Positions 17,003 through 27,713 of a stretch of DNA of 64,000 bases are shown here, piece after piece. Made by a program: the position numbers and the translations under genes. Source of the stretch: Paraburkholderia youngii (GTDB lineage: Bacteria; Pseudomonadota; Gammaproteobacteria; Burkholderiales; Burkholderiaceae). The stretch is taken from NCBI RefSeq assembly GCF_013366925.1, contig NZ_JAALDK010000001.1, forward strand, positions 1,991,089 to 2,055,088, read 5' to 3'. The notes under the pieces are model-generated. The model saw only the letters and a list, made by a program, of their open reading frames with translations, had not been told where the DNA came from and made no database searches. Position 1 is the first letter of the stretch. The number at the start of each line of letters is the position of its first letter.

Positions 17003-19372
17003 TTGACTGAGTTCGAGCAGGGTTTCATTTTGACCCGGCATTGGCGGGACACGCCCGCCGGCACGGAAATCGAGTTCTGGCTGGCGACGGACAGCGGGCC
17101 GCGCCACATCCGTCTGCGCCCTCAGCCGTCCGTTGCCTTCATTCCGGCCGAACATCGCGAACGCGCCGAAACGATCCTGCGCCGCGACGCGCCGCTCGAT
17201 CTGCGTCCGCTCGAATTGCACGACTTCCAGCATCGGCCGGTCAGCGGGATTTACTGTGCGCAATACCGGCAATTGAAGGGCTTCGAAAAGCGCTTGCGAG
17301 AAGGCGGCGTCGATGTCTACGAGGCTGATATCCAGCCGCCCGAGCGCTACATGATGGAGCGCTTCATCACCGCGCCGGTGTGGTTCAGCGGCGTGCCGCA
17401 GAACCAGGGCCCGTGGCTCGATGGCGAGCTCAAACCGGCCAACGGATATCGTCCGCCGTTGAAGCTCGTATCGCTCGACATCGAAACGAGCGCGCATGCC
17501 GAGCTTTATTCGATCGCGCTCGAAGGCTGCGGCGAGCGGCAGGTGTATATGCTTGGGCCGCCGAATGGCAACGCCGCCGACGCCCTCGACTTCAAGCTCG
17601 AATACTGCGAAACCCGCGCGCAACTGCTCGAAAAACTGATCGAGTGGATGGAGCGGCACGATCCCGATGCGATCATCGGCTGGAACCTGGTGCAGTTCGA
17701 CCTGAAGGTGCTGCAACAGCATGCCGAGCAGTATCGCGTGCCGCTGCGCATCGGCCGCGGCGGCGCGGTGATGGAGTGGCGCGAACATGGCGTGACGCGC
17801 AATCATTTTTTCGCGGGTGTGGCGGGTCGTTGGGTCATCGACGGTATCGAGGCATTGCGGTCGGCGACGTGGAGCTTTCCATCGTTCAGCCTCGAATATG
17901 TGTCGCGTTCGGTGCTGGGCGAAGGCAAGGCGATCGACAATCCGTATCAGCGCATGGACGAAATCCAGCGCCGCTTCGACGAAGACAAGCCCGCGCTCGC
18001 ACGCTACAACCTGAAGGACTGCGAGCTCGTCACGCGCATCTTCGCGAAGACCGAACTGCTGCCGTTCCTGCTCGAACGCGCAACCGTGACCGGCCTGCCC
18101 GCCGATCGCAGCGGCGGCTCGGTCGCGGCATTCACGCATCTGTACATGCCGCGCATGCATCGGCAGGGCTATGTCGCGCCGAATCTCGGCGACGTGGCCG
18201 GCGCCGCGAGCCCCGGCGGCTTCGTGATGGATTCGCGGCCCGGCCTCTACGACTCGGTGCTCGTGCTCGACTACAAGAGCCTGTACCCGTCGATCATTCG
18301 CACATTTCTGATCGACCCGCTCGGCCTCGTCGAAGGCATGCTGCATCCCGACGACGCGCACTCGGTGCCGGGCTTTCTCGGCGCGCGCTTCTCACGCACG
18401 CGTCACTGCTTGCCGTCGATCGTCGCGCAGGTCTGGCAGGCGCGCGAAGCGGCCAAGCGCGAGCACAACAAGCCGCTATCGCAGGCGCTGAAGATCATCA
18501 TGAACGCGTTCTACGGCGTGCTCGGCTCGACCGGCTGCCGCTTCTTCGATCCGCGGCTGGCGTCGTCGATCACGATGCGCGGCCACGAGATCATGCATAC
18601 GACGCGCGAGCTGATCGAGGCGCAAGGCTACGAAGTGATTTATGGCGACACCGACTCGACCTTCGTCTGGCTCAGGCACGCGCATGATGAGCAAGACGCC
18701 GCGCGCATCGGCCGCGCGCTCGTCGAACATATCAACGCGACGTGGCGGCAGAAGCTGCAGGCGCGCTTCGGTATCGACAGTGCGTTGGAACTGCAATTCG
18801 AGCGGCACTACCGGCGCTTTTTCATGCCGACGGTGCGCGGTGCCGAGGAAGGCAGCAAGAAACGCTACGCAGGCCTTACGGTATTGCCTGACGGGCGCGA
18901 GGACGTGGTCTACAAAGGTCTCGAAACCGTGCGCACCGATTGGACGCCGCTTGCGCAGCAGTTTCAGCAGGAACTGTATCGGCGCATCTTCAAGCAGCAG
19001 CCGTATCAGGATTACGTGCGCGACTACGTGCGCGATACGCTCGCGGGCCGGCTCGACGATCAGCTGGTTTATCGCAAGCAGTTGCGCAGACCGATCGACG
19101 CGTACGAGCGCAACGTGCCGCCTCATGTGCGCGCGGCACGCGTCGCCGATGAGTTCAATCGCCAGCAGGGACGTCCGCTGCAATATCAGAACGGCGGCTG
19201 GATCAGCTACGTGATTACGGTGGCCGGCCCCGAGCCGCTCGAAACGCTGCGCTCGGCGATCGACTACGAGCACTATGTGACGCGGCAATTACAGCCGGTC
19301 GCCGACGCGATTCTGCCGTTGCTGCGCGACGATTTCACGACGCTGATGTCGGGGCAGAAACAGTTGTTCTGA
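17003..19372 (+). CDS. polB: DNA polymerase II (family B)
   Basis: A 789-residue family B replicase close in length to E. coli Pol II (783). Exonuclease motifs: SLDIETSAHAEL (Asp159, Glu161), IIGWNLVQFD, and YNLKDCELV (Tyr335, Asp339). Polymerase motifs: A LDYKSLYPSI (Asp423), B KIIMNAFYGVLGS, C YGDTDS (547-552). Both activities appear intact. It performs DNA repair and translesion synthesis. A TTG start at 17003 is chosen because AAGGTGG precedes it by a few bases and the residues from the upstream in-frame ATG at 16979 look non-coding. No LexA-type CTG-N10-CAG box was seen upstream, unlike E. coli. It stands alone after a terminator. Confidence 0.93.
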   Translation: MTEFEQGFILTRHWRDTPAGTEIEFWLATDSGPRHIRLRPQPSVAFIPAEHRERAETILRRDAPLDLRPLELHDFQHRPVSGIYCAQYRQLKGFEKRLREGGVDVYEADIQPPERYMMERFITAPVWFSGVPQNQGPWLDGELKPANGYRPPLKLVSLDIETSAHAELYSIALEGCGERQVYMLGPPNGNAADALDFKLEYCETRAQLLEKLIEWMERHDPDAIIGWNLVQFDLKVLQQHAEQYRVPLRIGRGGAVMEWREHGVTRNHFFAGVAGRWVIDGIEALRSATWSFPSFSLEYVSRSVLGEGKAIDNPYQRMDEIQRRFDEDKPALARYNLKDCELVTRIFAKTELLPFLLERATVTGLPADRSGGSVAAFTHLYMPRMHRQGYVAPNLGDVAGAASPGGFVMDSRPGLYDSVLVLDYKSLYPSIIRTFLIDPLGLVEGMLHPDDAHSVPGFLGARFSRTRHCLPSIVAQVWQAREAAKREHNKPLSQALKIIMNAFYGVLGSTGCRFFDPRLASSITMRGHEIMHTTRELIEAQGYEVIYGDTDSTFVWLRHAHDEQDAARIGRALVEHINATWRQKLQARFGIDSALELQFERHYRRFFMPTVRGAEEGSKKRYAGLTVLPDGREDVVYKGLETVRTDWTPLAQQFQQELYRRIFKQQPYQDYVRDYVRDTLAGRLDDQLVYRKQLRRPIDAYERNVPPHVRAARVADEFNRQQGRPLQYQNGGWISYVITVAGPEPLETLRSAIDYEHYVTRQLQPVADAILPLLRDDFTTLMSGQKQLF

Positions 19373-19418
19373 TCGTGGCGGCGAGCGCGCGGCTGCGACC
19401 ATGGACGAATTGCCTACT

Positions 19419-19448
19419 TCACCACGGACGGCGTCACCACGGACGGCG
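19419..19448. repeat. tandem duplication of a 15-base unit
   Basis: TCACCACGGACGGCG occurs twice in direct succession (19419-19433 and 19434-19448), 47 bases after the polB stop. Not in a recognisable gene. Confidence 0.85.
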
Positions 19449-19675
19449 GCTCAGCCTCTTCATCGAAGGGCGCTTGTATGCCGGAGTTGTAACCGTGCCG
19501 CCACATCCGGGATGGCTAAATATGTCAATCAGGCATAGGTAATCCATGATTAAAGGCGGAAAAAAACTAATCCTTGGATTTGATTTGCAATCCTATCAGC
19601 GGAATTGCGCCATCGTAATTCGAAGTATTCTAAATCGTCGCTTGTCCGTGCAATTGACTGGATTTGCATTGTTTC

Positions 19676-19703
19676 TTGACCTAACCCTTTATTGTCCTAT
19701 AGT
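19676..19703 (+). promoter_or_regulatory. sigma70-type promoter for the BON gene
   Basis: TTGACC, 16 bases, TATAGT, ending 91 bases before the BON ATG and inside an AT-rich island. Both hexamers are near consensus. Confidence 0.55.
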
Positions 19704-19794
19704 GCCATTTGATCCGCCCCGGAAACATTGCGGGGACGCTGTGCGATATACCTGAGTCTGTAGCCCAACGATCTGCAACGACAGGAGAAGATGC

Positions 19795-20166
19795 ATGAAA
19801 GCAATCCAAGCCGTCAGACTGGTCAGTACCGCCCTTCTGATTTCGGGTTCGATTCACGCCTATGCGCAGGCGAGCAACGCTAACGCCCCTGAGTCTGCAC
19901 CGACCACGACGCCTGAAGCCCGATCGCATTACAAGTCGATGAAAGCAGCGAACCGGGCGCTACAACGTCAGGTTCGAAATGCGCTGGTGAAAGACAGGAG
20001 TATCTCGACGGCCAATATTACGGTTCGCGCCCGCGATGGTGCTGTCACGCTGCAGGGCAGCGTACCGCTCCAGGCCCAGAGCGACCGGGCAACCGAGGTG
20101 GCGAAAGGGGTACCCGGCGTAACTTCGGTCAGGAACGCGCTGTCGATCCGTCCAGTCGGGACCTGA
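19795..20166 (+). CDS. secreted BON-domain protein (OsmY-like)
   Basis: A 123-residue protein with an N-terminal signal peptide (hydrophobic LVSTALLISGSI, cleavage expected after AYAQA at about residue 26) and one BON domain at about residues 52-118 (QVRNALVKDRSIS, ITVRARDGAVTLQGSVP, AKGVPGVTSVRNAL). BON domains bind lipid or envelope surfaces and are often stress-induced periplasmic proteins. CAGGAGAAG precedes the ATG. A second BON protein of the same design lies at 29395. Confidence 0.85.
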   Translation: MKAIQAVRLVSTALLISGSIHAYAQASNANAPESAPTTTPEARSHYKSMKAANRALQRQVRNALVKDRSISTANITVRARDGAVTLQGSVPLQAQSDRATEVAKGVPGVTSVRNALSIRPVGT

Positions 20167-20284
20167 AGCGGCCCTGGACCGCACCTTGCAGGAAGATCGA
20201 CTTTCTGACTGCGCATTCCATCGACCGTATAAGCCAACGCGGCACATGGCGGCGGGCCGGCTCAAAAGCCGGCCGTCGCCATGT

Positions 20285-20375
20285 CGATATCTGCTCGATT
20301 TCGAGCCCTTTCGTGTTCAGCTCCGTCAACCCAATCGGCAGCATCGCGATCAGCATCGCGCCCGGACTGTGTTGC
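20285..20375 (-). pseudogene. 3'-end remnant of an MFS transporter gene
   Basis: On the minus strand this stretch encodes PGAMLIAMLPIGLTELNTKG then LEIEQIS. It matches the extreme C-terminus of the intact MFS gene at 21387-22877 (AGAMLIVMLAIGLMGPRTKG then LELEKIS) almost residue for residue. No upstream transporter sequence is present, the normal stop after the final helix is gone, and reading continues into unrelated sequence. A leftover of a second, related transporter. Confidence 0.65.
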
Positions 20376-20570
20376 GGCGCAACAAGCCTTGTCTTCGGCA
20401 GGCGAAGCCTTCACTTGCGTCGCAGTGGTGAGAGTCGCATGGCCATTATCGTGCTGGTGCCCGGCATGGCCTTCGGGCGCAGAAGCATCCGGATTCGTGT
20501 GGCGATCATGGGAACATTGGTTGGAATCCGCGTCCTTACTGCCCTGTCGTGTCGCTTGACCTTCCAACGA
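20376..20570 (-). pseudogene. His/Cys-rich fragment, possible 5' end of a P1B-type metal ATPase
   Basis: The minus strand can be read as CSHDRHTNPDASAPEGHAGH followed by QHDNGHA and KACCAA, a His-rich, Cys-containing leader like those before the first domain of CopA-type copper ATPases. It runs straight into the MFS remnant with no metal-binding domain, membrane helices or phosphorylation site. The copper-type genes just downstream on the other strand fit a former copper ATPase here, but the assignment rests on composition only. Confidence 0.3.
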
Positions 20571-20614
20571 TGGCAATGTGTACGCTCGGAACTCCATTTC
20601 AACGGGAGTTCTCC

Positions 20615-20830
20615 ATGCAGTTCCACCTCGATAACATGACCTGCGGCGGTTGTGCACGCGCCGTGAGCCGCGCGATTCAGTCGATCGATCCGAGCGCGAT
20701 CATCACGGCGGATCCGCCAACCCGGCTCGTGCATGTCCAAACCTCCGCGCCGCAAGAACAGATCGGTTCTGCGCTGCGCGAGGCGGGCTTCCCTCCGCGT
20801 GCGGGCAAGCCGGAAAGGGGGATTCGATGA
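20615..20830 (+). CDS. heavy-metal-associated (HMA) domain protein
   Basis: A 71-residue single-domain ferredoxin-like protein. The metal site is NMTCGGCARAV with Cys10 and Cys13. It resembles CopZ-type copper chaperones that shuttle Cu(I) in the cytoplasm. GGGAG seven bases before the ATG at 20615 fixes the start. Its stop codon overlaps the start of the cupredoxin gene (ATGA), so the two are translated together. The C-terminal tail after FPPR is short and basic. Confidence 0.85.
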   Translation: MQFHLDNMTCGGCARAVSRAIQSIDPSAIITADPPTRLVHVQTSAPQEQIGSALREAGFPPRAGKPERGIR

Positions 20831-21285
20831 TGTTCAAGTCAATGCTTGCTGCTGCCGGTCTGTTGCTTGCCCTGGTGACTTCCGCTGCGCTGGCCCACGG
20901 AAATGATGAAGCCTTATCCGTCGGCAAACCTGCCCACTCGAAGGACGCTACGCGCACGATCAACGTCACGATGCTCGACTCCATGCGCTTCGAGCCGCCG
21001 ACGATCGCTGTGAAGAAAGACGAGACGATCCGCTTCGTTGTCAAGAACGCCGGCAACGTACGTCACGAGATGACGCTGGGCTCGAAACAGGAACTGAAGG
21101 AGCACGCCGACATGATGCGTGCGATGCCAGACATGATGGATCACGACGCCAATAGCGTGACGGTCGAACCCGGGCGAACCGGTGATCTGTCGTGGCGATT
21201 TTCCCACGCTGGCGTCTTCGATTTTGCCTGCCTGCAACCCGGGCATTTCGAGGCGGGGATGAAGGGGACGGTCACTGTCAAGTGA
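20827..21285 (+). CDS. periplasmic cupredoxin-like copper protein
   Basis: A 152-residue protein with a signal peptide (hydrophobic AAAGLLLALVTSAALA, cleavage after about residue 23) and a plastocyanin-like fold. Candidate type 1 copper ligands are all present: His80 (GNVRHEMTLG), Cys135, His140 and Met145 (ACLQPGHFEAGM). A Met-rich insert (MMRAMPDMMDHD, residues 96-106) could bind extra copper. Translationally coupled to the HMA protein upstream, so both belong to copper handling: one carrier in the cytoplasm, one in the periplasm. An electron-transfer role is also possible. Confidence 0.85.
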   Translation: MMFKSMLAAAGLLLALVTSAALAHGNDEALSVGKPAHSKDATRTINVTMLDSMRFEPPTIAVKKDETIRFVVKNAGNVRHEMTLGSKQELKEHADMMRAMPDMMDHDANSVTVEPGRTGDLSWRFSHAGVFDFACLQPGHFEAGMKGTVTVK

Positions 21286-21332
21286 CGCAACCGGCGGAAA
21301 GAGCGTCGTCTGAAAGGCGAAGTATCCGGTGC

Positions 21333-21360
21333 GGTCGCTCGGCTATGCCGTTGAGCGACC
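21333..21360. terminator. inverted repeat between convergent genes
   Basis: GGTCGCTC and GAGCGACC flank a 12-base centre. It sits between the cupredoxin gene and the convergent MFS gene and could end transcription from either side, though no strong U-tract follows. Confidence 0.45.
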
Positions 21361-21386
21361 CTGCGCTGAGAGATCTTCTTGCCCTT

Positions 21387-22877
21387 CTATCTCGAGATTT
21401 TTTCCAGCTCAAGCCCTTTTGTACGCGGTCCCATCAAACCGATCGCCAGCATCACGATCAACATCGCACCCGCGATGAACACGAACACGCCGGTCGTCCC
21501 GAAGTAGCGCAACACGGCCGCGATCAGAAAGGCCGTGAAAATCGCGGAAAAACGGCTCCACGAGTAGACGAAGCCGACCGCGCGGGCCCGGATGCTGGTC
21601 GGAAACAGTTCCGTCTGATACGCGTGATAACTGAACGAAATGATGTTGCCGGCCAGTGTCAGGCACACCCCCAAGCTCACCAGCAGCACTGCACCCGATG
21701 CCTGACTGAACCACAACCCGCACACGATATTGACGCCGGCCATCACGACGATCACCGTCTTGCGCTCGAAGCGATCGCCGATAAAGAGCCCGACGATCGG
21801 ACCGATCGGCGCAGCCAACGCGATCACGCTCGAATACATCAGGCTCGTGGTGATCGTGATGCCCTGCTTGATCAGCAGCGTCGGCACCCAGTTCGCGAAG
21901 CCATAGAAACCGACCGTCTGGAAGACATTGAAGATCGTCATCATCAGCGTGCGGCTGCGGTACGGCGGCATCCACATGTCGCGGAAGCTGCCGCGCGGTG
22001 CGACCGCCACCGGCGGCGCCGGCGGCGGCAACTCGCGGCCGTATTCGTGGCGTACCTTCGCCTCGAGCGCGTTCATCACGCGGTCGGCTTCCGCGAGACG
22101 TCCTTGCTGCGCGAGCCAACGCGGGCTTTCCGGCAACGCGCGGCGAATCCACCAGACGAATAGCGCGCCGTGCGCGCCGATCAGCACGACCCAGCGCCAG
22201 CCGTCCAGACCGAACAGCGTGCGCGGCACCAGCAGAAACGACAGAAACGCAACCACCGGCACCGCCGTGAAGCCGACCGCCTGCTCGCACGCGAACGCGC
22301 GGCCGCGAATCTGCTTGGGCACCAGCTCGGAGATGTAAGTGCCGATCGTCACCAGCTCGACGCCGATGCCGACACCGGCGACGAAGCGCCAGAAATTGAG
22401 GCCCGCCGCGGTCTCCTGGAACGCCATCACCACGTTCGCCGCGGTATACCAAAGCAGCGACCAGGTGAACACCGCGCGCCGCCCGAAGCGATCCGCGAGG
22501 AAACCGCACGCGATCGTACCGATAAACAGGCCGCTAAACAGCGCGGCGATGAAACTCGCGACGCCGGTCGAGCCGAACAGGCCGCGCGTGGTCGCGCTCA
22601 GCAGGCCGCTTTTCACGAGGCCCGGCGCAACATAGCCGGAGTACAGCAGATCGTAGAGTTCAAAGAAGAAGCCAAGGCTCAGCAGCACCACGAGCTTCCA
22701 GATGGAGCGCGTGGCGGGCAAGCGGTCGAGGCGCGCCGAAATGCTGCCGGCGTCGAGCGCTGCATGGCCCGCCGCCTGAGCGGCGGTGCTGCGGGCGGCG
22801 CTGCCGGCCGCGTCGGTGGAATGCGCCGCGTTGCCGTCGCTGCGCGCGACGGACCCCGCGTGATCGGGGGATGCCAT
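21387..22877 (-). CDS. MFS transporter (metabolite:H+ symporter type)
   Basis: A 496-residue 12-TM transporter with a 45-residue Ala/Ser-rich N-terminal tail. Signatures: FFFELYDLLYSGYVAPGL in TM1, GFLADRFGRRAVFTWS in loop 2-3, RFVAGVGIGVELVTIGTYIS in TM4, and ALPESPRWLAQQGR at the central loop, as in the sugar/acid symporter branch. AAGGAGACAG precedes the ATG at 22877. It follows the aconitase-like gene by 134 bases on the same strand and probably imports the acid that enzyme acts on. Its last 27 residues are mirrored by the remnant at 20285. Confidence 0.87.
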   Translation of the reverse strand: MASPDHAGSVARSDGNAAHSTDAAGSAARSTAAQAAGHAALDAGSISARLDRLPATRSIWKLVVLLSLGFFFELYDLLYSGYVAPGLVKSGLLSATTRGLFGSTGVASFIAALFSGLFIGTIACGFLADRFGRRAVFTWSLLWYTAANVVMAFQETAAGLNFWRFVAGVGIGVELVTIGTYISELVPKQIRGRAFACEQAVGFTAVPVVAFLSFLLVPRTLFGLDGWRWVVLIGAHGALFVWWIRRALPESPRWLAQQGRLAEADRVMNALEAKVRHEYGRELPPPAPPVAVAPRGSFRDMWMPPYRSRTLMMTIFNVFQTVGFYGFANWVPTLLIKQGITITTSLMYSSVIALAAPIGPIVGLFIGDRFERKTVIVVMAGVNIVCGLWFSQASGAVLLVSLGVCLTLAGNIISFSYHAYQTELFPTSIRARAVGFVYSWSRFSAIFTAFLIAAVLRYFGTTGVFVFIAGAMLIVMLAIGLMGPRTKGLELEKISR

Positions 22878-23011
22878 GTTGTCTGTCTCCTTCTGTTGCG
22901 ACTGCTTTTGCGGCAACGCTGATCGCTCGCCGCGGCCGGTCCGATGCCGGCCTTGCGTTTGGTCGCGCATCGCACGCGCCACGATGCCCCGGCCGGAGTT
23001 CGGCCAGCATT

Positions 23012-24967
<1,956 letters not shown>

Positions 24968-25099
24968 CACTTCTTTCTCCTTGCGCCCACTATACGGCGC
25001 GCAAGGCCGATGCCGAAGTGCCGGTGCGGCAACGCTGCCGTCTCGTTTCGCGAATGCTCGACTATGGAGCCGCGGCGCGGCGTGCGTGCGAGGGATTGT

Positions 25100-26002
25100 C
25101 TAAGGCTCATTGCCGAGGAACGACACCAGCGCGGCCGCGCTCGCGCTCAACTGCTCGCGCGCCTTGAAGATGATGATCAGATGGCGCTCGGCCCAAGCAT
25201 CGGCAAGCGGCAGCAGCCGCACGTCGAGCGTGTTCACGTAGAGCAGGCCGACTGGCTCGGGCACGATCGCGATGCCGAGCCCCGCATGCACCATCCGGCA
25301 CAGCGCATCGAGACTGCTCACGCGCATCCGCACATCGAGCTGCCGCCCCGCGCTCGCCGCCTGCTGCGCGAGCAAGCGCGTGAGCGCGCTTTCGCTGCGC
25401 AGGCCGACGAAGCTGTCGTGCAACAGATCGTCGAAGCTCACCCGTGCGGCGCTAGCGAGCCGATGCCCGCCCGGCACGAGCACCGCGAGCCGGTCCTGCC
25501 GGTACGGCACCTGCTCGAACGCCTCGCTGCCCGCGACCGGATTGCAGATGCCGAAGTCCGCGCCATGTTCGTCGACGATACGCAGCACGTCCGCGCTGTT
25601 TTCTTCTTCGAGTTCGATCGATACATCCGGGAACGCGCGGCCGAACGCGGCGACGTCTTCGGGCAGAAACTGCACGATCGACGACAGATTCGCGACCACC
25701 CTCACGCGCCCTTTGACGCCCGTCGAAAAGCGCGACAACTCCGCGCTCATCTGCTCGATATTGCCAATGATCGCGAGTGCGTAGCGCAGCACGGTCTCGC
25801 CGACCGGCGTCACGGTAATGCCGCGCGACTGCCGCTGAATCACCGGCAGGCCGATCAGCGCCTCGATCTCGGCGATGCGCCGGCTCACCGCCGACGACGC
25901 GATGAACTCGCGCTCCGCCGCGCGCGCGATATTGCGCTCCTGGCAAACGGCGACGAACAGACGCAGCGAAGTGAGATCGAGTTTCTTGAGCAGGTTTTCC
26001 AT
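25100..26002 (-). CDS. LysR-family regulator
   Basis: A 300-residue LysR-type regulator. HTH at residues 8-65 (LRLFVAVCQERNIARAAERE, SSAVSRRIAEIEAL) with wing QRQSRGITVTPVG; effector domain from about residue 90. It lies 132 bases upstream of the aconitase-like gene on the same strand, an arrangement in which the regulator may lead its own operon. Start taken at MENLLKKLDL (26002); an in-frame start 27 bases earlier exists but adds an atypical SSGPSPRP tail. Confidence 0.86.
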   Translation of the reverse strand: MENLLKKLDLTSLRLFVAVCQERNIARAAEREFIASSAVSRRIAEIEALIGLPVIQRQSRGITVTPVGETVLRYALAIIGNIEQMSAELSRFSTGVKGRVRVVANLSSIVQFLPEDVAAFGRAFPDVSIELEEENSADVLRIVDEHGADFGICNPVAGSEAFEQVPYRQDRLAVLVPGGHRLASAARVSFDDLLHDSFVGLRSESALTRLLAQQAASAGRQLDVRMRVSSLDALCRMVHAGLGIAIVPEPVGLLYVNTLDVRLLPLADAWAERHLIIIFKAREQLSASAAALVSFLGNEP

Positions 26003-26106
26003 GGGACGAGGTGACGGGCCTGACGACAATGGCGGCGGATCGCTGGAATCGTGGATCTTATCGTCTCACGGCGCGCAGTGTTGCGCCATTGCGCCGGCCT
26101 CGATCC

Positions 26107-26835
26107 TCACAGCGCATCATGAAAGATGATGCCGACCGTATGCCGATGCCCCGAACGCAGGCGGCTCACACCATGCCGCAGATTCACGCGATACGGCCCG
26201 CGCGTGCCCTGCACCGGCCGGCTGTTCACGGTGAACACGACCGCGTCGCCCTTCGCGAGCGGCACGACTTCGGCGCGCGACTGCATGCGCGGACGCTGCT
26301 CGGTCATCACGAACTCGCCGCCCGTGAAGTCGCGCCCCGGCTCCGACAGCAGCACCGCGACCTGTAGCGGGAACACGTGTTCGCCGTACAAATCCTGATG
26401 CAGGCAGTTGTAATCGCCCTCGCCGTATTGCAGGATCAGCGGCGTCGGACGCACCTGGCCGGCGTCATGGCAGCGTCGAATGAATTCCGCGTGCTTCGGC
26501 GGATAGCGCACGTCGATGCCCATCGCCCTATTCCAGCGGTTTGCCACCGGCACGAGGTGCGGATACAGCGCGCCGCGCAAGCCGTCGACGAGCGGCGGCA
26601 GCGGATATGCGAAGTACTTGTATTCGCCGCGGCCGAAGCCGTGGCGCGCCATTACGATGCGGCTGCGATACAGCGCATCGCGCGGATAAAGCGCGCTCAG
26701 CGCGTCGCATTCGCGCGGAGTCAACAGTTGCGGCACGGCGGCGCAGCCGTACTGATCCAGATCGTGTTCGATCCGCGGCCAGTCGAGGGCGTCGACGCGT
26801 TGGTCGATCGTTTGGGTCGGAGCGATTGCGTTCAT
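26107..26835 (-). CDS. 2-oxoglutarate-Fe(II) dioxygenase (prolyl hydroxylase-like)
   Basis: A 242-residue double-stranded beta-helix oxygenase. The iron triad is in YNCLHQDLYGEHVFPLQ (His-x-Asp) and the distal His of VNLRHGVSRLRSGHRHTVG, with the latter's Arg for 2-oxoglutarate. FTGGEFVMTEQRPR is a typical P4H-like strand. The N-terminal third (ALYPRDALYRSRIVMARHGF) is the cap seen in a proteobacterial 2OG-Fe(II) oxygenase group of unknown substrate. Start at 26835 avoids a non-coding-looking extension. Divergent from the FrnE-like gene. Confidence 0.85.
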   Translation of the reverse strand: MNAIAPTQTIDQRVDALDWPRIEHDLDQYGCAAVPQLLTPRECDALSALYPRDALYRSRIVMARHGFGRGEYKYFAYPLPPLVDGLRGALYPHLVPVANRWNRAMGIDVRYPPKHAEFIRRCHDAGQVRPTPLILQYGEGDYNCLHQDLYGEHVFPLQVAVLLSEPGRDFTGGEFVMTEQRPRMQSRAEVVPLAKGDAVVFTVNSRPVQGTRGPYRVNLRHGVSRLRSGHRHTVGIIFHDAL

Positions 26836-27048
26836 CGTCGATGAGTGCGCGGCGGGGCTCGTTACCCGCGCCGTGAAAGTAGATGGCTCGATGAGCTTAG
26901 TGTACGAGCGTGGCGGCGGGAAAACACTCCGGGTCTTGCGGTCAAATTCGGCGGCACTGCACGGGTGCACGATTCACGCTACGCTGTCGGTATCGTTGCG
27001 GCCGCATTCGCACGGCCGCAACACGGTTCATTATCTCCAGGGACAACC

Positions 27049-27696
27049 ATGAAACAGCAGCTCACCATCGATTTTGTTTCCGACATCGCCTGCCCGTGGT
27101 GCGCGATCGGCCTGTCGTCGCTGCAACTCGCGCTCGCGCGGCTTCAGGACAAGATCGATGCGCGCATCGTCGTGCATCCGTTCGAACTGAATCCGCAGAT
27201 GGGACCGGATGGCGAAGATATCGTCGAGTATCTGGGCAAGAAATACGGCCGCACGGCCGCGCAGATCGCCGAAACGCAAGCGATGATCCGCGAACGCGGC
27301 GCGAGCGTCGGCTTCGATTTCGGTCCGCGCACCCGCACCTACAATACGTTCGACGCGCACCGCCTGCTGCATTGGGCCGGCCTGAAGGGCCAACAGTTGC
27401 CGCTGAAGCTCGCGCTATTGCGCGCGTATCACGCCGACGGCAAGAATCCGGGCAATCATGACGTGCTGGCCGAGGCGGCACAGTCGGCCGGACTCGACGT
27501 CATTGAGGCGCGCGAAGTGCTGACGAGCGGCGCGTATGCCACTGAAGTGCGTGAAGCGGAAAAGAACAATCAGGAAATGGGCATTCAATCGGTGCCGTCG
27601 ATCATTTTCAACCGCCGTTATCTGGTGACGGGCGGCCAACCGGTCGAGCAATTCGTGCAGGTGATCGAGGAGATTCTGGCAAAAGAGACGGCCTGA
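27049..27696 (+). CDS. DsbA-family (FrnE-like) dithiol oxidoreductase
   Basis: A 215-residue cytoplasmic thioredoxin-fold protein with no signal peptide. Active site SDIACPWCAIG (CPWC) near residue 13, followed by the helical insert and the cis-Pro region GIQSVPSIIFNRRYLVTGGQ near residue 180. This is the FrnE/2-hydroxychromene-2-carboxylate isomerase-like DSBA branch; FrnE proteins have disulfide isomerase or oxidoreductase activity under oxidative stress. Start at 27049 is preceded by CCAGGGA. Confidence 0.88.
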   Translation: MKQQLTIDFVSDIACPWCAIGLSSLQLALARLQDKIDARIVVHPFELNPQMGPDGEDIVEYLGKKYGRTAAQIAETQAMIRERGASVGFDFGPRTRTYNTFDAHRLLHWAGLKGQQLPLKLALLRAYHADGKNPGNHDVLAEAAQSAGLDVIEAREVLTSGAYATEVREAEKNNQEMGIQSVPSIIFNRRYLVTGGQPVEQFVQVIEEILAKETA

Positions 27697-27713
27697 GACC
27701 CTGCCAATTGCGA

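Larger units (their letters stand above)
19373..19794. other. 422-base intergenic region between polB and the BON gene
   Basis: No gene recognised. It holds an exact 15-base tandem repeat near its left end and, in its AT-rich right half, a promoter-like sequence for the BON gene; both are listed separately. Confidence 0.5.

Noticed and set aside
16988..18361. A 457-codon minus-strand frame over polB
   Set aside because: Antisense shadow of a gene with all family B polymerase motifs.
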